Below are positions 10,282 to 20,442 of a DNA stretch of 64,000 nucleotides, one piece after another (positions within the stretch are counted from its first letter, which is position 1; each line of letters opens with the position of its first letter). Both the position numbers and the translations under genes were made by a program. Source of the DNA: Xylona heveae TC161 (taxonomy: Eukaryota > Ascomycota > Xylonomycetes > Xylonales > Xylonaceae); assembly GCF_001619985.1 (NCBI RefSeq), contig NW_017264193.1:1121726-1185725 (forward strand), in the 5' to 3' direction. The notes under the pieces were generated by a model. It worked only from the letters and a program-made list of their open reading frames with translations, was not told where the DNA came from and did not search any database.

Positions 10282-12196
10282 CTAATCCCGCAGGAAACGC
10301 TGGTAGGTCAGATTCTCCGTCTCGTCGACAAACGGATACTGCAGGTCTCTGAGGAAATCCTCCAACTGGGGCAATTCCTCATCGGGGCACTGGATGCCCG
10401 CGACGACCTTGCCGACATCGCCGCCGTGGTTGCGGTAATGGAACAAGGAGATATTGAAGCCCGGACGGAGGGTGGTGAGGAATTTGGCCAGGGCGCCGGG
10501 TCGTTCGGGGAACTCAAAGGTGTAGAGCCGCTCGTGGGAGACAGCGCTGCGGCCACCGACGAGGTAGCGGACGTGAGTCTTGGCGAGCTCGTCGCCGCTC
10601 AGGTCGACGGCGGTCATGCCGCTGGTGGAGAGGCGGTCGAAGAGGGAGGCGAGGTCTGATTCGCGCGAGGCGGCGCTGCGCAGGGAGATGCCCATGAGGA
10701 CGTTGGCCGAGTCCGGGGTGGCGTAGCGGTAGGAGAACTCGGTGACGGCGTTGGGGAGGACGGCTTTGACGAGCTCGGCGAAGGCGCCGGGCCGTTCGGG
10801 GATGTTGACGGAGAGGAGAGCCTCGCGTTGCTCGCCGAGGGCGGCGCGCTCGGCGACGAAGCCGAGCCGGTCAAAGTTCATGTTGGCGCCGGAGGTGACG
10901 GCCACGAGGGACCGGTTCTGGTTCGAGGACGGGTATTTGGCGACGTATTTCTTGAGGCCGGCGAGGGACAGGGCGCCCGCGGGCTCGACGATGGAGCGCG
11001 TGTCCATGAAGACGTCCTTGATGGCGGCGCAGACTTCGTCGGTCGAGACCTGGATGACTTCGTCGACGACGTCGTTGCACAGGCGGAAGTTCTCGGCGCC
11101 GACGGACTTGACGGCCGCGCCGTCGGCGAAGAGCCCCACGTCTTTGAGCGTCACGCGCTTGCCTTCTTGCAGGGACTGCACCATGGCGTTGGCGTCGTAC
11201 GTCTCGACGCCGATGATCTTGACGTGCGGCGCGATGCGCTTCAGGTAGGTCCCGATCCCCGCGATGAGGCCGCCGCCGCCAATGCCGCAAAAGACGGCTT
11301 CGAGGTTTTCAATCTTGCTTTGCCGCAGGATTTCCATACCGATGGTGCCCTGGCCGGCAATCACGTAGGGGTCGTCAAACGGCGGGATGTTGGTCAGGCC
11401 TTCGAGTTTCTCGAGCCGCGAGCATTCTTCCTTGGCAGAGTCAAAGTCGGGGCCGAAGAGCACGACTTTGCCCCCCAGCCGCGTCACGTTCTGGTGCTTG
11501 ATGCTCGGTGTGCCGGACGGCATGACGATAGTCGAGGGGATCTTGAGATGGCGTGACGAGAATGCGACGCCTTGTGCGTGGTTGCCGGCGGAGCAGGCCA
11601 CAACGCCGCGTTCGCGCTCTTCGGGGCTGAGGTGGGCCATCTTGTTGTATGCGCCGCGCAGCTTGAAACTGAATACGGGAAGCAGATCTTCCCGCTTGAG
11701 ATGGACGTCGCAGCCCAGCCGGTTGCTAATGTTGACTGCGTGGCTCAGGGGACTTTCGTCAATGACTTCGTAGACTCGCGCGGTCAGGATGAGGCGGAGG
11801 TACTATTTGCTGTTAGGATTCTCTTTTACTGTCTTTAGATGTTCCACTTGAGGAGGCTCATACGTCCGGAGTGCCGTCTGGAAGGAGGAAGGCGTCAGGC
11901 ACAAGCGCCTCTGCGGACGGAGGAGTTTCTCCCGCGGGGCATGGTGGGTTGGCAGAGTATTCGGTCAATGAAGGACCTCTGCGGCTAGGAGATTTCGGCA
12001 GCTGAGAGTCAGAGGGATTGGATAGTTTGGCTTTGTCATTGAGCGCTCCGCGCGTGTGGAACTTGGAGCATCTCAGGCTGCGGTTTGAGTAAAGCGGGCG
12101 AGCAGCGGCAGCGGAAGAGCGAGCGGACCGAAAAACTCGAGGACCTGCAACCAGCCTCAGACAGGCTGGCACTGGCCTCGAGAGTGTCGAAGCCAT
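10282..12196 (-). CDS. ILV1: Threonine dehydratase (threonine deaminase), mitochondrial
   Basis: PLP enzyme converting threonine to 2-oxobutyrate, the first committed step of isoleucine synthesis. Exons 12196-11864 and 11802-10282 with a 61-nt intron, 617 residues. The N-terminus (about 80 residues, rich in Ala, Arg and Ser) is a mitochondrial targeting and linker region. The catalytic fold begins with [25 protein letters not shown] carries the PLP lysine, and [10 protein letters not shown] and the glycine loop [10 protein letters not shown] follow. Two C-terminal ACT-like regulatory domains start near [13 protein letters not shown] and [13 protein letters not shown], the usual site of isoleucine feedback control. 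The GC content is higher than in neighbouring genes. It shares about 315 bp of upstream DNA with RCF1. Confidence 0.96.
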
Positions 12197-12511
12197 TGAG
12201 AAAGGGGACAGAAGGGAAGAGAGTGGAGAGGGAAAGAAGAATTGAAAATGCGACGAGCAGAGATGTTAATTATGACTGTTCTTATCGTCGGATGTTTTTG
12301 GAGTTTAGTCGATCGGCGATATATCGGATCTCCGGGGTTAACTTTTCACTTCCCGTTACCCGGCACAAATCTCCATTACCTCACCATTTTACATCTTATG
12401 GTTTCGAGGCTCTTGGGACGTTTTGCCTGTCTGCAGTTTACAATTCGAATATCCAGAGAATAGTACCGTAGAGAACATATATTCTTTATTCCAGTATAAT
12501 CAATTACCAAC
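12197..12511. promoter_or_regulatory. Divergent promoter region ILV1 / RCF1
   Basis: Only 315 bp separate the two start codons, so both promoters must lie here or overlap. I found no Gcn4/CpcA heptamer TGACTCA in it, although ILV1 is commonly under general amino-acid control in fungi. Confidence 0.6.
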
Positions 12512-13146
12512 ATGTCTGGGCTGCCGTCGTCCTTTGACGACAATGCGTAAGTATGTCCGTGTGGACCCTCCAGAAAAACAGCTGCTGACAGTCATATTTG
12601 ACAGTGATTTCTATGAGGAGAACCGCTGGCAGAAGCTGTTTAGAAAGCTCAAGGAAGAGCCTCTCGTTCCTTTCGGTACTGCGAAACCCATAGCAAATAT
12701 TCTGTCAAAAGCTTCTATTATCTAACACAAGTTTAGGCTGCGCTGTGACTTGTTACGCCCTGTACCAAGCGACCAAGTCGATGCGTCGTGGTGACCATGC
12801 CAGAACGAACCGCATGTTTCGTGCGCGTATCTACGCCCAAGGATTCACCCTGCTAGCGATTGTTGCCGGCTCCGCGTACTACAAGGAAGAGCGTGAGAAG
12901 CGTCACGAGTATGATACCGCAGTGGCTCAGCAAAAGGCCAAGGAAAAGAGCGAGGCCTGGATTAAAGAATTGGAGGCTAGAGATCTTGAAGAGAAGGAGT
13001 ATCAAGAAAGAAGAAAGGCTGCTCGGCAAGCAGCTGAGGAGGCACGAGGTGCCGGAGCGGCTCGCAGCGCGCTGGAGAAGTCGGAGCGCAGAGAAGAGGT
13101 TGGCGTTCTACAGGCAGTCAGAGATCTCGTGAACGGCCGTGTTTAG
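12512..13146 (+). CDS. RCF1: Respiratory supercomplex factor 1 (HIG1 domain)
   Basis: Inner-membrane protein that joins and supports cytochrome c oxidase in respiratory supercomplexes. Exons 12512-12546, 12605-12675 and 12737-13146, 171 residues. The start MSGLPSSFDD and the HIG1 core (ENRWQKLFRKLKEEPLVPFG, then two membrane helices around CAVTCYALYQATK and AQGFTLLAIVAGSAYY) are typical of fungal Rcf1. A long Glu/Arg/Ala-rich coiled coil follows, also usual for the family. Introns of 58 and 61 nt both sit within the HIG1 domain. The gene converges with the LYRM2-like gene 226 bp away. Confidence 0.94.
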
Positions 13147-13372
13147 CCGCAAAAGCAGTGTTTTCCTTTTTTCCTGCTTATTGCTCGTCGCAAGTCGTGT
13201 ATACTTTAAATATGGGTTACTCGGTGTTTATTGGGTTCGCTTTCATTTTTCCTAGTATATATTAGTGCATATATCCAAATGGACTCCAAATTCGTCTCCT
13301 CTCTAATAAAACACGCGCTGCTGTTTTCGCTTACAAAGATCCTATCTGCTGCAGTATTTTGCAGGTTCTGCT

Positions 13373-13979
13373 TCACCTGGAAGCCAATTCTTCAATGTAT
13401 CGCTGCATTGACCCAAACTCTGTTTTCCCAGTCTAAGGATCCCGCGTCAGTTGCACGTTCCTTTTGACCGCCTTTCGACTTACAGATATCAAATATCTAA
13501 TCTTCGTCTTCCAATGCAACATCGTCGTCAGCTTCAGCTCCCATGCAAACTGCTCTTCTTGATTCAAGCCGGTAAGCCACTCACGAGATCTGTAACATCC
13601 CTATTCCTCTCAAACTCCTCCCGCGCGAATCGGCGCATTTCCTGCCGCGTAGAAACATCCGGTATGCCTGGATTGATACCGTGAGCAACCTTATCTATAC
13701 CCGCCAGCTTCACAGCACACTTTCCACCGCAGTCTCTCGTAAGGGCGCGTTATACGTACGATTCGTTGCACGGACTATTTCCCGCCATAATGCCAACACT
13801 CTTTGTCTTTGTAGAAACTATAATAAAGTAAGCCGCGGCAACAAAATTATGATAAAAAGCCAAATGATTCAAAGACCGATATAGAGAATTATAAAACATA
13901 CATGATCCAAGCTCAACACAGGTTTAAGTATCCTCCTTGGCCGCGGAGACGCAGCCGATACGAACGCGCGGGAGAACAT
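13373..13979 (-). CDS. LYR-motif mitochondrial protein, LYRM2-like
   Basis: Small matrix protein of the LYR (complex I LYR) superfamily. Five short exons: 13979-13902, 13817-13760, 13667-13585, 13507-13484 and 13432-13373, giving 100 residues in one consistent frame. The presequence is Arg-rich (MFSRAFVSAASPRPRR). The core reads LSLDHFLQRQRVLALWREI, where the LYR tripeptide is replaced by LWR. It continues with FAREEFERNRDVTDL and IRYLISTGKTEF, both typical of LYRM proteins. Every intron has GT..AG ends, and a CTGAC branch-like motif is seen in intron 3. The smallest exon is 24 nt, so the gene is missed by long-frame scans. LYRM2 relatives bind mitochondrial acyl-carrier protein and help complex I; the exact subtype is inferred. 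Confidence 0.87.
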
Positions 13980-14345
13980 TGCATAAAGGTTCCAGACCAG
14001 AGTAAATCCAGTCTCCTGTGATAAACAATTGTATCCAAGAAAGAATATGTATATTGCAACGATAATAAGTATGTGCAAAGAAACGAGGGCAATTCTTGTT
14101 AGATTCAGTTGTTCAACAAATCGCCCATCCAATGTAACTGCGTCAACCCGGAGGAGCTGGGGCTCACCGCCTCCGCAAGCGCGCCATTCTGCCGTATTTC
14201 TCCGCCTTCGCCACAAAGACGCGCCAGGAGCTCCCATAGACGGCAAGGACATCTGCGTCCAAATAACCCAATCGTCCCTTCACAACTATAATCTTGAACG
14301 ATATTATCTCAATTGTCAATTCTGACACTAAGATTCAAAAGATCT
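13980..14345. promoter_or_regulatory. Divergent promoter region LYRM2-like / NAA40
   Basis: About 365 bp between two divergent start codons. A minus-strand open frame runs through much of it but has no recognisable content and continues into the LYRM2-like presequence, so it is treated as leader. Confidence 0.55.
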
Positions 14346-15272
14346 ATGACGAAACACGCAATGGTCAAACGCCAACGCTCTCCCTCTGACCCAGCACCCA
14401 CGCCAATGACACATGAGCTACGCATCGAAGCAGCGAATAAGCTCTCTCTAGAAACATTTCAAACCCGGTTTTTCCTCTCAGATGTTACCAGTGCCAATAA
14501 AGCCGCAGAGAGAAAGATCAAGGGCAATGGAAACAAGCATACCGACCACCAAGGCAACGACGCCCTGACAGCCTTCACTCGTCCCAGCGACGGAGCGCGG
14601 TATACAATCTCGCTGGTTGACAGTACGAGTATCTCGCATGCAGATTTCGTTGCGTGTTTTGAGCTCATACGGTCCACGAGCGCGGCAATGTACAAGATGT
14701 CGGACCGGGGGTGGTCAGCGCGGCGGAAAAAGGCGGAGATGGCGGATCCGGATATGCGGTTTTTGCTAGTACGAAAAAGGGACGTCGATCGAGAGGGATA
14801 TCCAAGGGGAGACGAAGAAAGGGAAACGGGACATGAGGATAACGGGAAAAACGTAAAAAGGCAGGAGAATGGACATAAAGATAACCAGCGCAAGGAAAAT
14901 GGGCATACAAAGGAAAGGGCGCAAACACAAGCAGGCACGGTAGAAGCATTTCTGTCGTTTATGCTCACGTACGAAGATGATCGCGAAGTAGTTTATTGCT
15001 ATGAGATCCATCTGTCGTCTACCCTACGCGGATGTGGACTGGGAAGACATTTAATGAATGTCTTGGAGAGCATAGGGACCCGCGTCGGCGTCGAGGCAGC
15101 AATGTTGACGTGTTTTACGAAGAACGAGAGCGGATTGCGCTTCTACGAGCGTTTAGGGTACGTAGAAGACGAGTTTTCGCCGCCGCCGAGGAAATTGAGA
15201 AGTGGGAAGGTCGAAAAGCCGAGTTATATCATCATGTCGAAACCGCTGAGGCGAGAAGTCAACGGCAAATGA
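14346..15272 (+). CDS. NAA40: N-alpha-acetyltransferase 40 (NatD, histone H4/H2A)
   Basis: GNAT-fold enzyme that acetylates the N-terminal serine of histones H4 and H2A. Single exon, 308 residues from the ATG at 14346 (another in-frame ATG is at 14361). Family marks: MYKMSDRGWSARRKKAEM, the acetyl-CoA loop RGCGLGRHLM, the segment MLTCFTKNESGLRFYERLGY, and a DEFSPPP end. An insertion of about 50 residues (roughly 145-196), very rich in Lys, Asn, Glu, Gly and His, separates two parts of the catalytic fold. It contains near-repeats of ENGHKDN. It converges on PIG-U with 99 bp between stops. Confidence 0.9.
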   Translation: MTKHAMVKRQRSPSDPAPTPMTHELRIEAANKLSLETFQTRFFLSDVTSANKAAERKIKGNGNKHTDHQGNDALTAFTRPSDGARYTISLVDSTSISHADFVACFELIRSTSAAMYKMSDRGWSARRKKAEMADPDMRFLLVRKRDVDREGYPRGDEERETGHEDNGKNVKRQENGHKDNQRKENGHTKERAQTQAGTVEAFLSFMLTYEDDREVVYCYEIHLSSTLRGCGLGRHLMNVLESIGTRVGVEAAMLTCFTKNESGLRFYERLGYVEDEFSPPPRKLRSGKVEKPSYIIMSKPLRREVNGK

Positions 15273-15371
15273 GAAGAACAAAGTCAGGGTCATGAGAAGG
15301 AACATTTTTTTATTTTGGCGTTGACGAAAGAGGATATACATGGAAATGCTTAAACAGACGACTACAAGAGT

Positions 15372-16979
15372 CTATATGCGCTTCACTTCCTTGCCCTTCA
15401 TTTCGGGTCGCTCGACTTCCCATTCGTCGCGCAAAACGGCGAATAAGGAATCACCGACAATGACGGACAGACCCAAGCTCCATACAAGAGTGATGGCGTA
15501 GAAGAAGTTGGCGTTGCCGGACCCGGCATAGATCCAGAGATGGTAAAACGCGGGACCGAGCAAGGTGGCGTACAGTAGAGTAGCTACGGCAAAGAAGGTA
15601 TATCTCATTACTAGACAAGCGAGGAAATGGCGGTTTAGCAGTTGAATTTTGGGGCAGGGAAAGGAGAGAGAAGAGAGACTTACGCGGGAAGACATGTCGG
15701 TATAAAGGAAGCAAGGCGAGGTATAGCGAAGTATCTGAAATGCTGGGATAGGGTTTGAATATGGCAAAGATGCCGAGAAGAGTGGTCACTACAAAAAGCG
15801 GTTGGGTACTATCGACGGACGTTGTATCAGCTAATTAGCTCACTTTAAGACGTATGGCTTGACTTACCGCAATCTGACGGTCAGACCACCGACATAAGAT
15901 GCCAGATGCAGCCAAAACACCCCCAAGAAGAATTCTCTAAACGAATCAAACATTTCAATAAAAAAGTACCACCACAGGCCCACATTGGGCGTCAAATCTG
16001 GCAGCAGAAGCTGCACGCCATATGTAGATGCAAGAAACTCCCAAGATGCATCAGTAATAGTGTATGAAATGAAAAGCAGCGATCCGATAGCCGCGACATA
16101 TTTCACAGTCACTGTACTGGCAAATCTCCAGACACTTCCTAGCTTTTCGGTGCTCTTGTTATTGCGTAGGAGTCGATCGTAGCAGAGGAGAAGGAGCGGC
16201 GGGAAGAGTAGGACCGGATATAAAGAGAGGTAAGAAGCCAAAGCCAGGGCAAATACCGAGGTCAAAGTATTGCCCCGAGCAGCTTTAGCAGTAGCGTAGA
16301 GTATCGCACAGTTAGTAAAGACGCTCGTCGGGCGCGCTATACAGGTTGCAATCGTAAAAGGATTAAACAGATATCTGTGAGAAATTAAATCAGTACTGCC
16401 ATTGTGTTTCTCAAACTGATTCTGAAGGGTCAGTCCTACGCTGCACCAATATCTATACTGTCCCATTTCAGGTCCTTTCTTGGCGAAGTAAAAAGTCGCG
16501 AAGAGCCAGATTCTCCAGTTTCTGCAATTTGCATGACAGCATGCGCACTCAAAATATCCACAACAATGTATAATATCGCAGTCGCAAGGGGATGCGCGGA
16601 ATGTTCGGGAAGCAGGGAGAATAGGGAGAGCAGCAGCGGAGCCTGGTGAGCCAGAGTCAGAGAAAAGGATCGCATTGCCATTGCCAGAGAAGGAGGGGAC
16701 GTCAAACCTGATGATAAACCCCGCCATCGTACGGAGAAACATTATGCGTATATAGGAAAAGACCTTCCTGGACTGTAACGAAAGTATCAGTCAATGCAAT
16801 GTTCCAAAACTCATTGCATAGCGGTCCGTAAGCTCACGTCTCTTGAAGCTTGTTACGGGTGTCGATATCTCCACGCGTCCGGTCAAGAGATCTGGGAGAG
16901 AAGGGAACGCAATGAAGAGCAAGAGCCGTAGCGCAATGGCAGCGCTGAAAAGAACAGTTTTCCGTCGATCGAATGCCAT
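15372..16979 (-). CDS. GAB1: GPI transamidase subunit PIG-U (Gab1/Cdc91)
   Basis: ER multi-pass subunit of the complex that attaches GPI anchors to proteins. Six exons: 16979-16838, 16772-16708, 16642-16440, 16374-15868, 15808-15684 and 15610-15372, total 426 residues. Diagnostic segments: LQEGLFLYTHNVSPYDGGVYHQAPLL split by an intron, YLFNPFTIATCIARPT, and a C-terminal set of hydrophobic helices. I count about 9-10 membrane segments. The first three introns are each 65 nt by my reading. No domain is missing. Confidence 0.93.
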
Positions 16980-17636
16980 GGCTCAACGTCTCGAATAGCT
17001 AAGTTCCATGCTCCAGTGGGCGGCCCTAGGCGGCGGGAAGGGCAGATAATATTAGAGAGTTTGGGTCTCTAATTTGGTGCGTCTTGCCGGAGTATTTCAA
17101 CCATATATGCAATACTGGCCACCGATAAACGATGCTGTGGGGATATTGGGTCGCCGTGCCTTGTCAAAACTCTTGTTTACTCTCCTTTACGTGGAGATTC
17201 GCCCACTAGTCGTACAGGTCGGAGGTTTGGGGATCGCTTCGCCTAAACTTCGGCATAACGCTGAAATGACCAACTTCCCCTGGAGAACAATGATAGGCAT
17301 TCGTTTTACAATTGTTCTTGGATTTAGACATACAGTAGGACACTAAAAAATTTGGAATGAACTGATGAATTTACAAATTATGCAGTATATTAAACCAAAT
17401 GCTTTTCTATCCCTTAATCTACAGGGTACCCTCCCTGATGTTGTAGCGTCTGTCTGCCACTTATACAAATTGACGATGAAATAACTTCGTCCGGTACGCC
17501 TGAAACGACTCTTTTCAAAGCAGAGGAAAAGTAAAATGATGTGCAAGCCAGGCAAGCGTCGATCGCGTCAAGTTAAGAGTACGAAAATATGATAAATGAA
17601 GGGAAAATGAAAGGGCGCAAAAGCCGGCAACCAAGC
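16980..17636. other. Intergenic: PIG-U promoter and NOP7 3' end
   Basis: About 650 bp. An open plus-strand frame at 17074-17346 lacks a good start and resembles nothing I know. No repeat or RNA gene is evident. Confidence 0.55.
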
Positions 17637-19865
17637 TCACTTGGTCGCCTTCTTAGCAGCCTCCTTTTCAATCTTTCTTCTCTTGCTCCGCAACTTTTCC
17701 GCCTCCTCGTCACGCTTGCGGTTGGAGTAGATCATCTTGTCCAAGACCTTTCTCTTCTTCCGAGACATCATCATCTTTTGTCTCTCCAGCTCTTCCTCCT
17801 CCTCACGGCGCTTCTTGGTCGCGCGCTTCTTCGCTTCGCTGGGTTGCTTCTTGCCTGCCTTCTTTCCCTTTCCATTTTCATTGGCATTGTACGGGAGACC
17901 GGCGGCTTCCGCCTCAAGCTCAGCCTGGTGTTGCTTCCGGGCTTTCTCGGCTTCGTCCTCGTCGTCGGAATCCTCCTCCTCAGGCTCTTCAACGCCAGCC
18001 CACTCGTTATCGCCCGCTTCCTCATCCTCTTCGTCAGACTCCTCGTCGCTGCTGCCTGCCACGCGCATACCGTCCGCGGCACCAAGATCGTTCATCTCCT
18101 CATCAGAAGCCTCCTCCTCTGCCGCATTGTCGTCGACATCGGCAACGCCAGCCTCTTGTTCCTCTTCGCCCTCGACATCTGACTCCTCCTCGACTTCCTC
18201 GGCCTCTCCTTCGCGCTCTTGCTCAGCAAGTGGGGCGGTGGGGTCGTACTGGCCCTTCTTCTGCTGCACCCACGGGCTAAGATGAGGGGGAAGCGTTGCA
18301 CCAGGGGCGTAAATATCAGGACGAAGCAGCTTGCCGGCGTTAATGCAATCCCAAACCCATTGAGGCTGAATGTATGTCCGACCAGGAACACGGCTTCCCG
18401 GGCGCACACCAGGCTGAGCATCGCCGTCCTTCGTCTCGGGAACCGCGGGCAGTGCATCGGCCGGAAGCGCGGGCCTATCAACAATCTGGTGCGTAATGGA
18501 AGTGTCGGCTTCGTTGTTGGTAAAAGCACCGTCTCCAAGAACAGCGTCCCATCCAATACGCTTGCACCCAAAGGAGCGGAGAAGAAATTCTAATGGGGCT
18601 CGCGGTGTTTCACGGGACAGGTAGATGGTGTATGGAGCAAAGAGCGTTGCCACTTCGTTGCCACTGAACTGCGGTTGAGGGAGGATGTCGGCATCTGGGG
18701 CGGCGGCTTCAAAAGTGTCAATCTTATCGCTGACTTCTTCGCCGTCTTGCGTCTCCGCGACAGCGTCCTCGCCTTCGGGTTCGGAAACCTTAGCGATGCT
18801 GTCAACCTTGGCTTGCACTTCAGGCGCGGGCTCGTTGGAGATCTGAGCAGGCGCGATCGACGCTTCGATCTCTTGGGATCCAAAGCCCACATTCCTTCCC
18901 TCAAGGGTAAATGCGCCGAGCTCGCCACCCTGCTCATCACTAGCGGCGTTGAACTTGGGAGGATATACGAGTCCAAGCGAAGTATACAGGCGGAAGTTGA
19001 CAAAACCAAGGAGCGTAGTATAGAATTCAATAAAGGTACCCATGATCCGGAAATCAACGTCGCTGGTGATTCGCTGCACAAACTTGTAAGGTACGAGCCA
19101 GAGAACATCCTGACCCTGAATTGTTGCCTGGTAGTAGATTCCCTTGATGGAGAGGAAGGACTTTCGCAGCGAGTGACTGATGATCAGATAATGTTCAAAT
19201 TCCAGGCAAAGTCTCTGGCAGCGCTCAATCGTCTTTGGAGGCACGGCGGCGGTCGAAGGGAGGTTGGCGAACAAGAAAAGCATCGAGAGCGCATCGTCCA
19301 GATCACGTAGCGCATCAACAAAAGTCGGATACCGCTCCTTAATGACATGGTCCAAAGTCAGGCGCGGAGTCTGAGTCTTTTCGAGTCGAGCTGCATCGCC
19401 AACTTCGCCTCGGCCAAGAGCGCGGGAAATCTTCTTTGACAGGGCCTTGTGATCGCGGAACTTTTGGAGAAGCGGCTCATGGAGAAGATACTGGATATCC
19501 TTGGTATAGTAAAACGTAGTTGCAGGAGTGGAATTCTTCGCAGCCTTTTTCTTATTGCGGGGCTCTCGAGGATAAATACCTGTTATTCGGCCTCATCAGT
19601 TATACTTGCACAACTAGGCACCAAGTTTGCACAGAGCGGTGCGAATTCATTGAGTTTGAACGCCATTTATCGATGGTGCAGAATTTGACTTACCCTTGAA
19701 AATGCATAGCCTTCTAAAGTCGGGCAAGGAGATTTGCAACTTTCGGACGGCCTGGGTTCTTGTAATGTAATTTTTGGCCTGGCCGGAAGTGCCTGGAGAT
19801 GGTCAGTATTTGCAGCGAAAACGCGTCGCAAGAGAATTCGCACCCTTTTTCTTAATCTGCGGCAT
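17637..19865 (-). CDS. NOP7: Pescadillo homolog, ribosome biogenesis
   Basis: Nucleolar component of the PeBoW/Nop7-Erb1-Ytm1 complex, needed for 27S pre-rRNA processing and 60S assembly. Exons 19865-19844 (22 nt), 19792-19694 and 19579-17637, total 687 residues. The N-terminal pescadillo domain starts [19 protein letters not shown], and contains [12 protein letters not shown] and [25 protein letters not shown] domain lies at roughly residues 355-480 ([15 protein letters not shown], then a WVWDCIN helix). The C-terminus is a long acidic stretch followed by a Lys/Arg-rich coiled coil, as in other pescadillo proteins. The acidic region causes long open frames on both strands; these are shadows. 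Confidence 0.95.
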
Positions 19866-20442
19866 CTTGTCAAACGGTGACAGCCGTCAACAGGAATCAC
19901 GAGCAAAGGGTATTGCGATGGACCAGAGACAAGTGAGATTTCCCAAGTGCCTTCTGCTGTTTGTCCGTCTGGGATCCCGAACAATTTCGTTTTGCACGAA
20001 AAAAGTTCGACCAGGTCCGAAGTGGTCCGTGCGCTAACATTTTCCTTCTTTTGCGGAGCCGCGACCTTAGTCTTGCCTTATCGGGGTATCGGCCCTCAGT
20101 GAGCCTTGAGAGCCGACATCAAGGGTCTTAGGCATTCGTTCCGCTGGGAATGCAGATCTTCCAAAGACTTTCTTCATTCAAAATGATGAGTATGCGCTAG
20201 GAATGGGTTTTATGATTTTGAATCGTCAGATGTTGCTGCTTTTTCGGAGAAAATTCCATCGAGGTCTAAAAACTGATAGATGTCGTCTACGTACAATAGT
20301 AACGGTCATCGAGCAAAGCATGAGATGATGATGATGATGATGATAATTATCATTACGTATATCAATATATGGAGTTTATCATGGCGGCATTTGTTCTACA
20401 TTCTAAGCGCCCAATGTGGGTATCATGCAATTGTTTCTTCCA
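19866..20442. other. Intergenic: NOP7 promoter and SAC1 3' end
   Basis: About 575 bp. It contains an ATG trinucleotide run at about 20323-20346. No gene is evident. Confidence 0.55.

Noticed and set aside
10828-11556. A 242-codon plus-strand frame opposite ILV1
   Set aside because: It is an antisense shadow of a GC-rich gene; ILV1 motifs are unambiguous on the other strand.
12197-12511. A Gcn4/CpcA site in the ILV1 promoter
   Set aside because: I looked for TGACTCA and close forms on both strands and found none that I trust.
13869-14252. A 127-codon minus-strand frame with a hydrophobic segment
   Set aside because: Its 3' part is exon 1 of the LYRM2-like gene read on into its intron; the 5' part has no recognisable homology and lies in the shared promoter.
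17737-18285. Plus-strand Ser-rich open frame over NOP7
   Set aside because: It is the antisense of the Glu/Asp-rich tail of pescadillo, where GAG/GAA codons give serine-rich antisense frames.
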